64,000 nucleotides of DNA from Acinetobacter tjernbergiae DSM 14971 = CIP 107465 (GTDB lineage: Bacteria; Pseudomonadota; Gammaproteobacteria; Pseudomonadales; Moraxellaceae). Made by a program: the position numbers and the translations under genes. Where the stretch lies: contig NZ_KB894364.1 in assembly GCF_000374425.1 (NCBI RefSeq), forward strand, positions 62,001-126,000, read 5' to 3'. The notes under the pieces are model-generated. The model did not search any database and was not told the DNA's origin. It worked only from the letters and a program-made list of their open reading frames with translations. Shown one piece after another: positions 28,573 through 39,990 of the stretch; position 1 is the first letter of the stretch; every line of letters starts with the position of its first letter.

Positions 28573-29619
28573 ATGTCTGATTTCTCATTTTCTGATGCAC
28601 TACTCACATGGTTCGACCAACATGGTCGTCATGACTTACCGTGGCAAGTTGCAGATGATCCCTACAAAGTTTGGGTCTCAGAAATCATGCTGCAACAGAC
28701 CCAAGTCAAAACGGTACTGCAATATTTTGATCGCTTTATCGAACGATTTCCGACTGTAAAGGACTTAGGTCAAGCCAGTTGGGATGACGTTGCCCCATAT
28801 TGGGCAGGACTAGGTTATTACGCAAGAGCCAGAAATTTACACAAAGCTGCAGCGCTTGTTTATCAACAAGGTCAATTTCCAGAGACCGTAGAACAATGGA
28901 TTGAATTACCAGGCATTGGCCGTTCAACTGCGGGTGCGCTGATGTCGCTTGGCTTACGTCAGTATGGCGTGATTATGGATGGCAATGTAAAACGGGTTTT
29001 AGCACGTTTTCTTGCCATAGAAGATGACCTCTCCAAACCGCAGCATGAACGCGCTTTATGGCAGATTGCAGAACAACTGTGCGCTACAGAACGTAACCAT
29101 GATTACACCCAAGCGATTATGGATTTAGGGGCAACCGTCTGTACCCCTAAAAAGCCTTTATGTTTATACTGCCCGATGCAACAACACTGTCAGGCCTATC
29201 AACAAGGTTTGGAACAAGAGTTACCCTTTAAAAAAGCCAAAAAACCTGTCCCTGTTAAAACGGCGGATGTACTCCTGATTCAGTCAGGTCATGAATGGCT
29301 GTGGCAACAACGTGAAGCGCATGGGTTGTGGGGTGGATTGTATTGCTTACCGATCATTGAACAAGCAACCGAATTACAACAGATTGAACAGCAATTCAAA
29401 CTGCAAGCTCAAGTATCATCATTACAGATTAGCCATAGCTTTACCCACTTTACGTGGATATTGCATGAACAACTGTTCCACGTGGAACATGATCAGAAAG
29501 AGCAAATCAGTATCGAACTGAATGGCATATGGCTCAGTCCAGAAGCGGCGATTGCCAAGGGCATTCCAACTGCCATGAAAAAATTGATAACTGCAAAACA
29601 AAAGACTGGATCATCTTAA
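28573..29619 (+). CDS. mutY: A/G-specific adenine glycosylase
   Basis: 348 residues. It removes adenine mispaired with 8-oxoguanine. The helix-hairpin-helix (LPGIGRSTAGALMS) is followed by the catalytic aspartate in MDGNVKRVLAR, the 4Fe-4S cluster loop (CTPKKPLCLYCPMQQHC: C-x6-C-x2-C-x5-C) and a C-terminal NUDIX-like domain that reads 8-oxoG. Catalytic and cluster residues are all present. It starts a co-directional run with the M23 peptidase, a small orphan, tag and an alcohol dehydrogenase. Confidence 0.96.
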   Translation: MSDFSFSDALLTWFDQHGRHDLPWQVADDPYKVWVSEIMLQQTQVKTVLQYFDRFIERFPTVKDLGQASWDDVAPYWAGLGYYARARNLHKAAALVYQQGQFPETVEQWIELPGIGRSTAGALMSLGLRQYGVIMDGNVKRVLARFLAIEDDLSKPQHERALWQIAEQLCATERNHDYTQAIMDLGATVCTPKKPLCLYCPMQQHCQAYQQGLEQELPFKKAKKPVPVKTADVLLIQSGHEWLWQQREAHGLWGGLYCLPIIEQATELQQIEQQFKLQAQVSSLQISHSFTHFTWILHEQLFHVEHDQKEQISIELNGIWLSPEAAIAKGIPTAMKKLITAKQKTGSS

Positions 29620-29649
29620 TATTCTCAATCAAGATCACAAGGAGTGAGT

Positions 29650-30186
29650 GTGCGCCATTCAATTTCATCTACCCTGCTTGGTATCTTGATTATTCTACTT
29701 TCTGCATGTAGCACAACGCCTAAAAAACCAACAAGCTTACCGAATACGCAAATCGACAAGCTTAAAAATTTACGTTTAGATAACCGTCTTCCTGTACCAG
29801 TCAAAGGTATCAATCGAAATGAATTACGTGATACTTGGGGTGCTGCACGCAGCCAAGGGCGTAACCATGAAGGCATTGATATCATGGCAGAGCGTGGGAC
29901 GAAAGTGTATAGTGCTACCGAAGGGCTCGTCGCTGATTTACGCAATAATAATTTAGGTGGCAAGATCATTTGGATTATTGGACCTGCTGGTTCTTGGCAC
30001 TACTATGCACATCTAGATGATCATAAACGTGGTCTCAATGTTGGTGATTATGTTCGTAAAGGTGACCTGATTGGCTATGTGGGCAATACAGGCAATGCAC
30101 ACGCGACCGCCCCACATTTACATTACGGCATTTATTTAAATGGCAAAGGGCGTGGAGCAGTCAATCCATACCCATATTTACGTTAG
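29650..30186 (+). CDS. M23 family peptidase, predicted lipoprotein
   Basis: 178 residues. A GTG start at 29650 is preferred because AAGGAG lies 5 bp before it; the GTG at 29644 overlaps that site. The lipobox LSAC predicts lipid attachment. The LytM/M23 zinc residues are present: H and D in NHEGID, and the HLH in APHLHYG. It is either a murein endopeptidase or, as for many lipoproteins of this type, an amidase activator. It lies 30 bp after mutY and 9 bp before the next gene. Confidence 0.9.
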   Translation: MRHSISSTLLGILIILLSACSTTPKKPTSLPNTQIDKLKNLRLDNRLPVPVKGINRNELRDTWGAARSQGRNHEGIDIMAERGTKVYSATEGLVADLRNNNLGGKIIWIIGPAGSWHYYAHLDDHKRGLNVGDYVRKGDLIGYVGNTGNAHATAPHLHYGIYLNGKGRGAVNPYPYLR

Positions 30187-30195
30187 GAACACACG

Positions 30196-30441
30196 ATGTC
30201 AGAAGCATTGATTGAACGACTGGTTATATTTGCAGAGTCTGGAAATCAGCAAAAAATCATCCTCAATGGTACGAGCTATCAAGGCTGGATTATGGAAATT
30301 ACCGAAGATGCTTTGTTGATTAGCACAGGTTTTGCAGATAAATCGGGTAAAGACTTTTGGCTTAAATTTACTGATTTAAATACGGCTGAACTGTATTATT
30401 GGGATACTCGCCCAAATGAATGGGTGGCATTCACTCTCTAA
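30196..30441 (+). CDS. Small conserved-looking protein, function unknown
   Basis: 81 residues, not recognised. Beta-rich, soluble and acidic (QKIILNGTSYQGWIMEITEDALLIS, then WLKFTDLNTAELYYW); the pattern resembles a small Sm-like or DUF-type barrel, but that is a guess. An AGGAA ribosome binding site precedes the ATG, and it sits 9 bp after the peptidase and 36 bp before tag, so it looks like a real operon member. Confidence 0.75.
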   Translation: MSEALIERLVIFAESGNQQKIILNGTSYQGWIMEITEDALLISTGFADKSGKDFWLKFTDLNTAELYYWDTRPNEWVAFTL

Positions 30442-30477
30442 ACTCTGCCTTACGAATAATAATAAGGAGCATCAAAT

Positions 30478-31032
30478 ATGACAACTCAACGCTGTGGCTG
30501 GTGCTCCAATGATCCCCTCTACATTGCTTACCATGACCAAGAATGGGGTAAGGCAGAACATGATGAACCCCACCTATTTGAGATGCTCTGTCTGGAAGGA
30601 CAGCAAGCAGGACTCTCTTGGATCACGGTACTGAAAAAACGCGAACACTACCGTTCACACTTCTTTCAATATTCTATCGCAGACGTCGCAGCACTCACCG
30701 ATGATCAACTCGAACTCAAACTCAGTGATGCAGGTTTAATTCGTCATTTAGGTAAACTTAAAGCGATTCGAGACAATGCAATTGCATGGCAGCAACTCAA
30801 AAATGAAGTTGGTGATGTATCTCACTGGCTATGGAGCTTCGTTGACCATCAAACACCAAACCATGATGTAATTCATTATCGTGATGCACCTGCTCAAACG
30901 GACATCAGCCAAAACCTATCCAAAATTTTAAAAAAACGCGGTTTTAAATTTGTAGGCCCCACGACTTGCTATGCGTTTATGCAAGCCGTAGGCATGGTCA
31001 ATGATCATGAAAATCACTGCCATTTTAAATAA
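30478..31032 (+). CDS. tag: DNA-3-methyladenine glycosylase I
   Basis: 184 residues, the family length. Tag removes 3-methyladenine from alkylated DNA. The opening [20 protein letters not shown] carries the first zinc cysteine and the conserved W/D/E residues; [21 protein letters not shown] is the family signature; the zinc histidines and cysteine are in ENHCHF near the end. AAGGAG lies 6 bp upstream of the ATG. It is the second DNA-repair glycosylase in this cluster beside mutY. Confidence 0.96.
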   Translation: MTTQRCGWCSNDPLYIAYHDQEWGKAEHDEPHLFEMLCLEGQQAGLSWITVLKKREHYRSHFFQYSIADVAALTDDQLELKLSDAGLIRHLGKLKAIRDNAIAWQQLKNEVGDVSHWLWSFVDHQTPNHDVIHYRDAPAQTDISQNLSKILKKRGFKFVGPTTCYAFMQAVGMVNDHENHCHFK

Positions 31033-31066
31033 TACCAATTCATGTTCCTTTAAAAGGAGTTCCCGA

Positions 31067-32092
31067 ATGAGCAATAATCAAATTCGTGCTTATGCTGCAA
31101 TGCAAGCAGGCGAACAACTCGTCCCTTACCAATTTGATGCAGGTGTATTACAGCCACATCAGGTTGAAGTTAAAGTTGAATACTGCGGTCTATGTCACTC
31201 AGATCTGTCTGTGATCAATAATGAGTGGCGCTCATCAGTTTATCCTGCGGTTGCTGGGCATGAGATTATTGGCACAATTATCACACTCGGCTCAGAAGCC
31301 AAAGGACTGAAACTGGGTCAACGTGTTGGGATTGGTTGGACTGCCGAGACCTGCCAAGCCTGTGATCCATGCATTGGTGGTGATCAAGTGTTATGTACAG
31401 GTGGCAGCGTTGCGACTATCGTTGGTCATGCGGGCGGCTTTGCTGAAAAAGTACGTGCAGGTTGGCAATGGGTGATTCCTCTGCCAGAAGATTTAGACCC
31501 TGAAAGCGCAGGGCCATTACTTTGTGGTGGGATCACCGTATTTGATCCTTTACTCAAACACCAAATCCAAGCGACACATCATGTCGGTGTGATTGGCATT
31601 GGGGGCTTAGGGCATATTGCCATTAAGTTACTTAAAGCTTGGGGTTGTGAAATTACTGCATTCAGTTCCAATCCAGACAAAACCGAAGAGCTGAAAGCCA
31701 TGGGTGCTGATCATGTGGTGAATAGTCGTGATGCTCAAGCGATCAAAGCACAACGTGGTAAATTCGATTTATTGCTGAGTACCGTAAACGTGACCTTAAA
31801 TTGGCAAGCTTTTTTGAGTACCCTTGCACCAAACGGTTCATTACATTTTCTTGGTCTCACTTTGGAACCTGTTCCTGTTGCAGTCGGCTCACTCATTGAC
31901 GGTGCAAAATCAGTGACAGGTTCTCCAACAGGTTCGCCTTTGGCGCTGCGTCAGCTTCTACAATTTGCGGCACGCAAGAATATTGCCCCACAAATTGAGT
32001 TATTCCCAATGTCTCAACTCAACGAGGCGATTGAACGATTACATTCAGGGCAAGCACGTTATCGCATCGTACTCAAAGCCGACTTTGACTAA
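31067..32092 (+). CDS. Zinc-dependent NAD(P) alcohol dehydrogenase (cinnamyl-alcohol type)
   Basis: 341 residues from the ATG at 31067, which has AAAAGGAG upstream; an earlier frame overlaps tag. Medium-chain dehydrogenase: catalytic zinc ligands in CGLCHSD and GHEIIG, a structural zinc cluster in [15 protein letters not shown], and the nucleotide loop GIGGLGHIA. Similar to YahK/AdhC-type aldehyde reductases. The 3' end overlaps the convergent MocR gene by 20 bp. The natural substrate is unknown. Confidence 0.92.
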   Translation: MSNNQIRAYAAMQAGEQLVPYQFDAGVLQPHQVEVKVEYCGLCHSDLSVINNEWRSSVYPAVAGHEIIGTIITLGSEAKGLKLGQRVGIGWTAETCQACDPCIGGDQVLCTGGSVATIVGHAGGFAEKVRAGWQWVIPLPEDLDPESAGPLLCGGITVFDPLLKHQIQATHHVGVIGIGGLGHIAIKLLKAWGCEITAFSSNPDKTEELKAMGADHVVNSRDAQAIKAQRGKFDLLLSTVNVTLNWQAFLSTLAPNGSLHFLGLTLEPVPVAVGSLIDGAKSVTGSPTGSPLALRQLLQFAARKNIAPQIELFPMSQLNEAIERLHSGQARYRIVLKADFD

Positions 32093-33503
32093 GGTAAGAT
32101 TCTCTCACCCAATCCGCCAACTGTTGAATCGCTTGGCGGATTTCGGTGGTCAATGCATGCCCTGCATTTAAGCGGATGAAATGCTGATAACGCAGGTCTT
32201 CACCAAAAACCTCTCCAGGCACGATATTAATCCCTTGGCTCTGTGCCAAATAATACAACGCTAAACCGGTCATATTCTCTGGAAGCTGCATCCATAATGC
32301 ATAGCCACCTTGTGATTGACTCAACGCGATCGGAATACCGTTAAATACTTCCAAAATATACGCACGATATTGCTCCACTTGTTGCATTAACTTAGGTCTC
32401 AAACCCTCTAAATGTTCGCGATAACCACGACTATAAATAAAATCGGCTAAGCCCAACTGTAGAGGTGTATTCACCCCAATATTATTTGCCAACAATTGTG
32501 GACGTAAATGTTGCAACTGCTGCCCTAAGCAAAACCAACCGACACGGTAAGCACTGGATAATGATTTGGAGACGGACCCACACCAAATCACATAGCCTTG
32601 TTGATCCCAATAACGAATTGGCAAAGGGCGTTCTTTTTGAAAACTACATTCACCATAAATATCATCTTCTAAAATAAAACACTGATATTGCTGTGCAAGT
32701 TGAGCAATTTTTTGCTTTTGTTGGTGGCTCAAACAATAGCCCAATGGATTTTGAAAATTGGCAGTGAGTAAACACAGCTTGGCACTGCCCTGTTTCATAA
32801 AGAACTCTAGGCGTTCGAGATCAATACCACGATGATCAGCTGGAATCTCAATAATCTTGCGTTTAAGACTTGCCAACATTTGCAACTGACCATTAAAGGT
32901 TGGCGTTGGAATTAAAATGCTATCCCCTTCTTGACTCATCTGTTGAATCAATAAAGACAAGGCAGGCATACAACCGTTGCTAATAAAAATATCGTCTGTG
33001 GCGACATAAATCCCATCTTCACGCCAATGGTCTGATAATGCTTTGCGTAACTGCTCATGCCCCTGTCTATTACAGTACAAAAAATCTTCAGGCTGACAAT
33101 GCTTCAGCGCTCGTTGTAAGGAACGGCGTAGTCCATCAACGGGAATCAAGTGAGGAGATAGTTGAATCGCACCTAAAGGGGTTAAGTGATTTTGAATCGA
33201 GGCGGTTTGAATTTGATTTTGCAAATCCAAGTTTGAAACTTGTCGAGCTTTAGACTCAAAGCTTGGACTGTCAGGAACAGCACTTTGATATTGTCGTGAA
33301 CTAACAAAATAGCCTGATTTTGCTTTTACATAGATCAAGCCTTTTGCTTCTAATAATTCATAGCACTGTTGTGCAGTACTCAAACTAACACACTGCTGAC
33401 GAGCAAATTCCCTTAAAGAACTTAGCTTCTGTTGGGGTTGTAACTCATGTTGATAAATTCTTTGTGCCAACTGTTCGGCTAAACGCTGATATTGAAAAGT
33501 CAT
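32073..33503 (-). CDS. MocR-type regulator (GntR DNA-binding plus aminotransferase domain)
   Basis: 476 residues. The first 70 residues are a GntR winged helix ([33 protein letters not shown]); the rest is a class I aminotransferase fold that binds PLP, with the lysine in [13 protein letters not shown]. Such fusions act as metabolite-sensing regulators. The divergent neighbour is a small lipoprotein gene; the convergent one is the dehydrogenase. Confidence 0.93.
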   Translation of the reverse strand: MTFQYQRLAEQLAQRIYQHELQPQQKLSSLREFARQQCVSLSTAQQCYELLEAKGLIYVKAKSGYFVSSRQYQSAVPDSPSFESKARQVSNLDLQNQIQTASIQNHLTPLGAIQLSPHLIPVDGLRRSLQRALKHCQPEDFLYCNRQGHEQLRKALSDHWREDGIYVATDDIFISNGCMPALSLLIQQMSQEGDSILIPTPTFNGQLQMLASLKRKIIEIPADHRGIDLERLEFFMKQGSAKLCLLTANFQNPLGYCLSHQQKQKIAQLAQQYQCFILEDDIYGECSFQKERPLPIRYWDQQGYVIWCGSVSKSLSSAYRVGWFCLGQQLQHLRPQLLANNIGVNTPLQLGLADFIYSRGYREHLEGLRPKLMQQVEQYRAYILEVFNGIPIALSQSQGGYALWMQLPENMTGLALYYLAQSQGINIVPGEVFGEDLRYQHFIRLNAGHALTTEIRQAIQQLADWVRESYLSQSRL

Positions 33504-33593
33504 TTCTGTACTGCTTTTTTATAAATTTCTGTGTCTGTATTGGTTTATACAACACCGTTAAGCTATAAAAATCAACAATGAAAGGATAAGAGC

Positions 33594-34004
33594 ATGAAAA
33601 ATAATATCTTATTTATAATGAGCATCTGTTTATTAATAGGCTGCAAAGCTCAAAACCCAGCGGCGCAACAGCAGCAAGAGGTCTGTAAAACTTTATCACA
33701 TGGTTATTTAAAAATACAAAATCAAGATGAGTATCAGTTTTGGCGATTAGAAAAGATTGTCACTCAGGCACAACAAAATACTCTAAAACTGACCTATAAG
33801 CAGCCGACTGAAAGTGGAGTAATGATGTCCAGTTTACTGCTACCGACCGTTGAATTTGTATGCACGCAACAACAGCAACAGATCAAAGTTGCAGTACAAC
33901 AACCGACTGGCCAACTTGTTCAAGTTTTAGAACTGAAACTCGCTGAAACAGCTATTGGCAAACCGCAAAGCCATGACTTAGTTGCTCAGTCAAAAACTCA
34001 ATAA
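33594..34004 (+). CDS. Small predicted lipoprotein, function unknown
   Basis: 136 residues, not recognised. The signal peptide has the lipobox LIGC, so the mature form begins at C17; the rest is polar and glutamine-rich (AAQQQQEVC, CTQQQQQIKVAVQQP). AAAGGA lies upstream of the ATG. Divergent from the MocR gene; its 3' end overlaps the convergent LysR gene by 53 bp. It may be a MocR target. Confidence 0.7.
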   Translation: MKNNILFIMSICLLIGCKAQNPAAQQQQEVCKTLSHGYLKIQNQDEYQFWRLEKIVTQAQQNTLKLTYKQPTESGVMMSSLLLPTVEFVCTQQQQQIKVAVQQPTGQLVQVLELKLAETAIGKPQSHDLVAQSKTQ

Positions 34005-34860
34005 ATAAGCGAACCCGTTTCGGCAAATGCGCTTGTTGATAATAAACAGCATGGATGCTTTGATAAGAGTGCTCAATCTGATCTTCAAATAGTGCCTCAA
34101 GGCGCCCTGCTTTCATATCCTGCCAGATTTCAAATTCTGATAGTCGAGCAATGCCCTGTCCACGTAAACAGAGTTGTCGAACGGTTTCACCACTGGACGC
34201 TCTAACTTTAGGTTGAGCTTGGAAATACTCACCTTCAATTTTAATCGGCCAAGTATTGATATAGGTTGGACGGGTGAAACCAATCACATCATGTTCAGGC
34301 AATGCTTGAGGCTGTAAAGGCGTGCCCTTGCGTTTTAGATATTCAGGGCTGGCAACAATATAGATACGACTTTTACACACCAGTTTCGCATGCAGACTAG
34401 AATCATGTAATTCACCAAAACGAAATGCCACATCAGTCTTATGTTCTAATAGATCAATCACTAAATCATTACTATTCAGCTCAATCTCAATATTGGGATA
34501 ACTTTGTCTGAACTTATGTACCAATGGCGTAATGACATGCAGAATAAAAGGTGTGGCTGAGTCAATCCGAATCACCCCCGAAGTATCTTGATCTGATTTC
34601 TGTAATGCTTCTTCGGCCGCATTCAAATCACTCAGGATTTTACGCGCATGCTGTAAAAACTGTTGTCCTTCTTGGGTCAGTTTTAACTTTCGGGTCGTGC
34701 GCTCCAGCAAGGTAACTCCAAGCTTTGATTCTAGACGACTGAGAGAGCGGCTCATTCCCGACGCTGTCTGACCAAGTCGCTCGGCAGCAGCAATAAACGA
34801 TCCTGTATCGACAATGGTCATAAAAGCAAGTAGTTCTTCTACCGTAGATTTCATTGCCAC
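33952..34860 (-). CDS. LysR family transcriptional regulator
   Basis: 302 residues. The N-terminal winged helix (LLAFMTIVDTGSFIAAAERLGQTASGMSRSLSRLE) and C-terminal effector domain are complete. It is divergent from the aldo-keto reductase gene dkgB, which it probably controls; E. coli has a similar LysR gene (yafC) beside dkgB. Confidence 0.94.
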   Translation of the reverse strand: MAMKSTVEELLAFMTIVDTGSFIAAAERLGQTASGMSRSLSRLESKLGVTLLERTTRKLKLTQEGQQFLQHARKILSDLNAAEEALQKSDQDTSGVIRIDSATPFILHVITPLVHKFRQSYPNIEIELNSNDLVIDLLEHKTDVAFRFGELHDSSLHAKLVCKSRIYIVASPEYLKRKGTPLQPQALPEHDVIGFTRPTYINTWPIKIEGEYFQAQPKVRASSGETVRQLCLRGQGIARLSEFEIWQDMKAGRLEALFEDQIEHSYQSIHAVYYQQAHLPKRVRLFIEFLTEQLSHGFAVCQ

Positions 34861-34992
34861 TTCCTCAATTATTGATATTTAGTCAACTATATTTTGCAAA
34901 TTCATCTATTTTTTAGCAACAATAATCATCGCAAAATAACAGCCATCGACAGAATAGCTCTTCCGAGCATGAAAAAGATTAGGTGAAAAAAT

Positions 34993-35799
34993 ATGCGTAT
35001 CCCTCAATTCGGTTTAGGCACTTTCCGTCTTAAAGATCAAGCAGTCATTGATTCAGTTAAAACCGCTCTGGAAGTGGGTTACCGTGCCATCGATACTGCA
35101 CAAATTTATGAAAACGAAGCTGCGGTTGGTCAAGCCATTGCCGAAAGCGGTGTCGCTCGTCAAGATTTATTCTTAACCACAAAAATCTGGGTCGATAATT
35201 TTGCTGAAGATAAGTTTATTCCCAGCTTAAAAGACAGCTTACAAAAACTTCGTACCGATACCGTTGATCTCACCTTGATTCACTGGCCAGCTCCAGCGCT
35301 AGGTGTATCTATTCCAAGCGTCATGCAATTGCTGCTCGAAGCGAAACAACAAGGTTTGACTAAACAAATCGGGATTTCAAACTTTAACATCGCCTTGACC
35401 CAACAAGCGATTGATAGCATTGGTGTCGAACACATTGCCACCAACCAGATTGAACTCAGTCCGTATTTACAAAACCGTAATCTAGTGAACTATTTACGTG
35501 AACAAAACATTGACGTGACCTCATACATGACTTTGGCTTATGGCAAGGTGCTGAATGATCCAACCTTAATTGAAATTGCAGCACAACATCAGGCAACAAC
35601 TGCTCAAGTGGCATTGGTCTGGGCATTGCAAAATGGTTTTGCGGTGATTCCATCATCAACCAAACGTGAAAACCTGATCAGCAACTTAAAAGCACAAGAC
35701 TTAACTTTAAGTGCAGAGGAAATGCAGTTGATCGCTCAACTTGAACGTAATGGTCGAGAAGTAAGTCCTGAACCCTTTGCGCCTGAATGGGACAAATAA
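34993..35799 (+). CDS. dkgB: Aldo/keto reductase, DkgB-like
   Basis: 268 residues, against 267 in E. coli DkgB (2,5-diketo-D-gluconate reductase B). The TIM-barrel catalytic tetrad is visible: D in [13 protein letters not shown] in IYENEA, K in TTKIWV, H in LIHWP. It reduces small carbonyls such as methylglyoxal with NADPH. Its stop is followed one base later by the start of a broken MFS transporter gene, so they were once an operon. Confidence 0.9.
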   Translation: MRIPQFGLGTFRLKDQAVIDSVKTALEVGYRAIDTAQIYENEAAVGQAIAESGVARQDLFLTTKIWVDNFAEDKFIPSLKDSLQKLRTDTVDLTLIHWPAPALGVSIPSVMQLLLEAKQQGLTKQIGISNFNIALTQQAIDSIGVEHIATNQIELSPYLQNRNLVNYLREQNIDVTSYMTLAYGKVLNDPTLIEIAAQHQATTAQVALVWALQNGFAVIPSSTKRENLISNLKAQDLTLSAEEMQLIAQLERNGREVSPEPFAPEWDK

Positions 35800-35800
35800 C

Positions 35801-36987
35801 ATGAGCAGCCGTATCAGTCTTCCTTTGCTGGCACTGGCGATTGGTGCATTTGCAATTGGAACAACAGAGTTCTCTCCAATGGGTCTGTTGCCCAATATTG
35901 CCAATGATCTTGGAGTATCAATCCCAAGTGCGGGCATGTTGATTATGGGTTATGCACTGGGCGTGATGCTCGGTGCGCCGATCATGACCTTATAGTTTGG
36001 TGGCTTTGCCCGTCGTAATGCACTGATTCTACTCATGGCAATTTTTACCATTGGTAATCTGATCGCAGCCGTTGCACCCAACTATATGAGTTTAATGGGC
36101 GCTCGCCTGATCACTAGCTTAAACCACGGTGCCTTCTTCGGGATTGGCTCTGTAGTGGCCGCCAGTGTTGTTCCAGCAAATAAACAGGCGAGTGCGGTTG
36201 CTACTATGTTTATGGGCCTCACCATCGCCAATATTGGTGGTGTACCACTCGCAACATGGGTGGGGCAAAACATTGGCTGGCGTATGTCTTTCCTCGCGAT
36301 TTCAGCTCTCGGTATCATCACCATGCTATCGCTCTGGAAAGCACTGCCTGCGGGTTCAGTCGGTCAAAAACCCAATGTGAAAATGGAACTCAAAGTTCTG
36401 ACTCGCCTGCCTGTGGTATTGGCACTCTTGACCACGGTATTTGGTGCTTCAGCGATGTTTAGCTTGTACACCTAATTGCACCAAGCTTGGTTGAATTCAG
36501 CCATGCTTCGCCAACCTTTATCACTATGATGTTGGTCTTAATCGGGATTGGTTTCTCTATTGGCAACCATTTCGGTGGTAAGTTTGCAGATCTATCAGTA
36601 GACAAGACCCTGATTGGTTTCTTGGTGTTACTGATTACATTGATGTTGATTTTCCCAATTCTTGCTCAATCACAACTGGGTGCAGCCATTGGCTTAGTGA
36701 TCTGGGGTGCAGCAGCATTTGCCATCGTTCCACCTTTACAAATGCGCGTCATGTCAGTTGCTCATGAAGCCTATGGTCTCGCCTCTTCGGTGAATATCGG
36801 TGCTTTTAACCTCGGCAATGCAATTGGTGCAGTGGCAGGAGGTGCAGTGTTAAGTTTTGGTTTGAACTATGTGGCAGTATCGATGATCGGCGCTATACTC
36901 GCTAGTATTGGACTACTTCTAGTTTTTGTTCAAATGAAATTAGCAAGCAAACCTGATTCGCCATTACAACAATGTCCGCAAGCTTAA
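35801..36987 (+). pseudogene. AraJ-like MFS transporter, broken by a nonsense codon and a frameshift
   Basis: Three pieces add up to one 12-helix DHA1-type transporter of about 395 residues similar to E. coli AraJ. Piece one (from the ATG at 35801) ends at an in-frame TAG at 35993-35995 after GAPIMTL; piece two continues in the same frame (FGGFARRNALILLM) to a TAA at 36473-36475 after MFSLYT; piece three resumes in the +1 frame (IAPSLVEFSH). One missing base at about 36475 (TACACCTAATTGCACC for a likely TACACCTACATTGCACC) restores TYIAPSL. Family motif stretches, such as the GARLITSLNHGAFFG signature, are otherwise intact, so decay looks recent. Confidence 0.9.
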
Positions 36988-36996
36988 GCTCAAATA

Positions 36997-37024
36997 AAAA
37001 AGCCTGATTGAAATCAGGTTTTTT
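36997..37024 (+). terminator. Intrinsic terminator after the MFS pseudogene
   Basis: CCTGAT and ATCAGG form a short stem, flanked by an A run on the left and a T run on the right. It is also usable from the minus strand by the START gene. Confidence 0.85.
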
Positions 37025-37053
37025 TATTTAAGTGGTAATTCAACCCTGAATAA

Positions 37054-37701
37054 TTACTTCAGTAAATCTGGTAAATGTGGCTGTGCATATAAGGGATTGT
37101 ATATCTCTTTCTTCATTTTTATCAGCATCTGGTAGGGTTGTTGCTGTACAAACATATTCACAAAACTGAGTGGAATCGAACCTGCTGGATCAGCGTAGCC
37201 ACTGGTCATGACTTTGACTCTATTATTGGCGAGCCGTTGAAATGTCCAATCACCCGTATACTGCGTTAGACGAATCACATCAGGCTGTTCAGGGTAATTA
37301 TTTTTCACTGTACTATTCTTGATTGTAATACTACCATCCGCATTTTTAATCATTTTACCTTTAATCACCACATCTCGGTCTTTTAAAGGAAATGGAAAAT
37401 CTAACAACATATATAGGGTAAATTCGCCTTTCTTTTCATCACGAGACAACAATTGTGCTTTAGCAACATAAGGTACCCATTGTGGCGTACGTTCAACATC
37501 CAATACCACAGCAACAGCGCGTTCTAATGGCACATCAAAAGTCGTTTCTGCTTTATATTGAAAGACAGGATTATTTTCTGTTTGGTAGGTCCAAACTTTA
37601 ATATTATTACGATGTAAACTCAGTTTAGGTGCTTCTGCGGCACTGGCAACCAAGCTCGTCACACTTAGCAGTGCAGCAAGAACGATATGCTTTTTATTCA
37701 T
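37054..37701 (-). CDS. START domain-containing exported protein
   Basis: 215 residues with a Sec signal peptide ending in VASAAEA. The rest is a START/Bet v1-like lipid-binding fold (KAETTFDVPLERAVAVVLDVERTPQWVPY near the middle, then DFPFPLKDRDVVIKG). Bacterial members may carry or sense lipids in the periplasm; a precise role is unknown. It lies after dapB on the same strand, 92 bp away. Confidence 0.85.
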   Translation of the reverse strand: MNKKHIVLAALLSVTSLVASAAEAPKLSLHRNNIKVWTYQTENNPVFQYKAETTFDVPLERAVAVVLDVERTPQWVPYVAKAQLLSRDEKKGEFTLYMLLDFPFPLKDRDVVIKGKMIKNADGSITIKNSTVKNNYPEQPDVIRLTQYTGDWTFQRLANNRVKVMTSGYADPAGSIPLSFVNMFVQQQPYQMLIKMKKEIYNPLYAQPHLPDLLK

Positions 37702-37793
37702 GTCATGCTCAATTTGTTTTAGTGATTGTGAGAGCTTGTTTGAACAGTACCTTTTTAGATGCCCAACAAGCTCTTTTATCGAAAAAAGAAAGA

Positions 37794-38648
<855 letters not shown>

Positions 38649-38690
38649 CTACTATAGCAAAACTCTGTGCATACGCTAAAAAATTCCCAT

Positions 38691-38718
38691 AAAAAAACCT
38701 GCCGAAGCAGGTTTTTTC
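38691..38718 (-). terminator. Intrinsic terminator after dnaJ
   Basis: AACCTGC and GCAGGTT pair around a CGAA loop with A/T runs on both sides. It stands 10 bp after the dnaJ stop, so dapB probably has its own promoter. Confidence 0.92.
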
Positions 38719-38728
38719 TCAGCATCAA

Positions 38729-39847
38729 TTAATCGAATAGACGATCAAAGAATGATTTCTTCTTTGGCGATGAAGCATGACCATCACCATCAAAAGAAGC
38801 TTGTAGCTCTTTCATCAATTCACGCTGACGACTGTTTAAATTGACAGGAGTTTCAACCACAATACGGCACAATAAATCACCAACCATACTGCTACGTACA
38901 GGGCGAACACCCTTACCACGTAAACGGAATAATTTACCTGTTTGTGTACCTTCAGGAATTTTTAAACTAACACGACCATCAAGGGTCGGAATTTCAATTT
39001 CTTTGCCCAAAGCAGCATCAGCAATGCTCACAGGCACATCCATATACAGGTCAGCGCCATCACGTTGGAAGACTTCGTGTTCACGAACCACGACTTCAAC
39101 GTATAAATCGCCTGCTTGACCATCACGAATCGCTTCACCTTTACCAGTTAAACGTACTCGATCGCCATTGTCTACGCCTGCTGGAATGGTGACTTCAAGC
39201 GTCTGTTGACGGTCTGCAACGCCTGAACCATGACAAGTGTTACATGGATTCTTAATCATCTTGCCTTGACCACGGCAGGTACTACAGGTTTGCTGAACCG
39301 AGAAGAAACCTTGCTGCATACGCACTTGACCCGCACCATGACAGGTACGACAAGTTTCAACATCATTTGGATTCTTAGAACCTTTACCATCACAGGTATC
39401 ACAAGGTGCAGGTGCAGTAAACGTAATGGTCTTTTTTACGCCTTTGACAGCTTCTTCAAGCGTCAATTCCATCACATAGCGAAGATCTGAGCCACGGCGT
39501 TGACGTTGCTGCTGGCGACCACCGCCACCGAAAGCACCACCAAAAATATCGCCAAACTGACTAAAAATGTCTTCTGCGCTAAAACCACCGCCAAAGCCAC
39601 CACCACCGCCACCGAAACCGCCTTCAAAAGCACTATGACCAGCGCGATCGTACATACTGCGCTTTTCGCCATCAGACAGGATTTCATAGGCTTCTGCAGC
39701 TTCTTTGAACTTATCTTCTGCTTCAGCATTGTCTGGGTTACGATCTGGATGATACTTCATCGCCAACTTACGATAGGCTTTTTTAATCTCATCATCACTT
39801 GCGGTTTTCGAAACGCCCAAAACCTCATAATAATCACGTTTAGCCAT
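38729..39847 (-). CDS. dnaJ: Chaperone protein DnaJ
   Basis: 372 residues. Hsp40 partner of DnaK. The J domain (1-70) contains HPD, then a glycine/phenylalanine-rich linker, then four CxxCxGxG zinc repeats ([32 protein letters not shown]) and the C-terminal substrate-binding domains. Everything is intact. dnaK is not in the window; the next gene upstream is an unrelated membrane protein. Confidence 0.98.
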   Translation of the reverse strand: MAKRDYYEVLGVSKTASDDEIKKAYRKLAMKYHPDRNPDNAEAEDKFKEAAEAYEILSDGEKRSMYDRAGHSAFEGGFGGGGGGFGGGFSAEDIFSQFGDIFGGAFGGGGRQQQRQRRGSDLRYVMELTLEEAVKGVKKTITFTAPAPCDTCDGKGSKNPNDVETCRTCHGAGQVRMQQGFFSVQQTCSTCRGQGKMIKNPCNTCHGSGVADRQQTLEVTIPAGVDNGDRVRLTGKGEAIRDGQAGDLYVEVVVREHEVFQRDGADLYMDVPVSIADAALGKEIEIPTLDGRVSLKIPEGTQTGKLFRLRGKGVRPVRSSMVGDLLCRIVVETPVNLNSRQRELMKELQASFDGDGHASSPKKKSFFDRLFD

Positions 39848-39895
39848 GGTTGGCGATGCTCCTCACGGAATTAGTTCAATCTCTACAAATAAATA

Positions 39896-39933
39896 GGCTC
39901 TGTTGACATTTTATTTACAAAGTCAACAGAGCC
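39896..39933. repeat. Perfect 12-bp inverted repeat, hairpin
   Basis: GGCTCTGTTGAC and GTCAACAGAGCC face each other across 14 bases, upstream of dnaJ and downstream of the 39991 membrane gene. The T run after the stem on the minus strand is broken, so a terminator for the membrane gene is possible but weak. The first ten bases resemble, from memory, the tips of IS6-family elements in Acinetobacter (GGCTCTGTTG), but no transposase is present. Confidence 0.6.
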
Positions 39934-39990
39934 TTAATAAGGGCGCTACTCTAAATTTACAAGGTCTCGCACAATAAAAAAGCGATAAAA

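Noticed and set aside
37731..37774. Inverted repeat AGAGCTTGTT/AACAAGCTCT between dapB and the START gene as a terminator
   Set aside because: The loop is 24 nt and the T run is short; not convincing enough to list.
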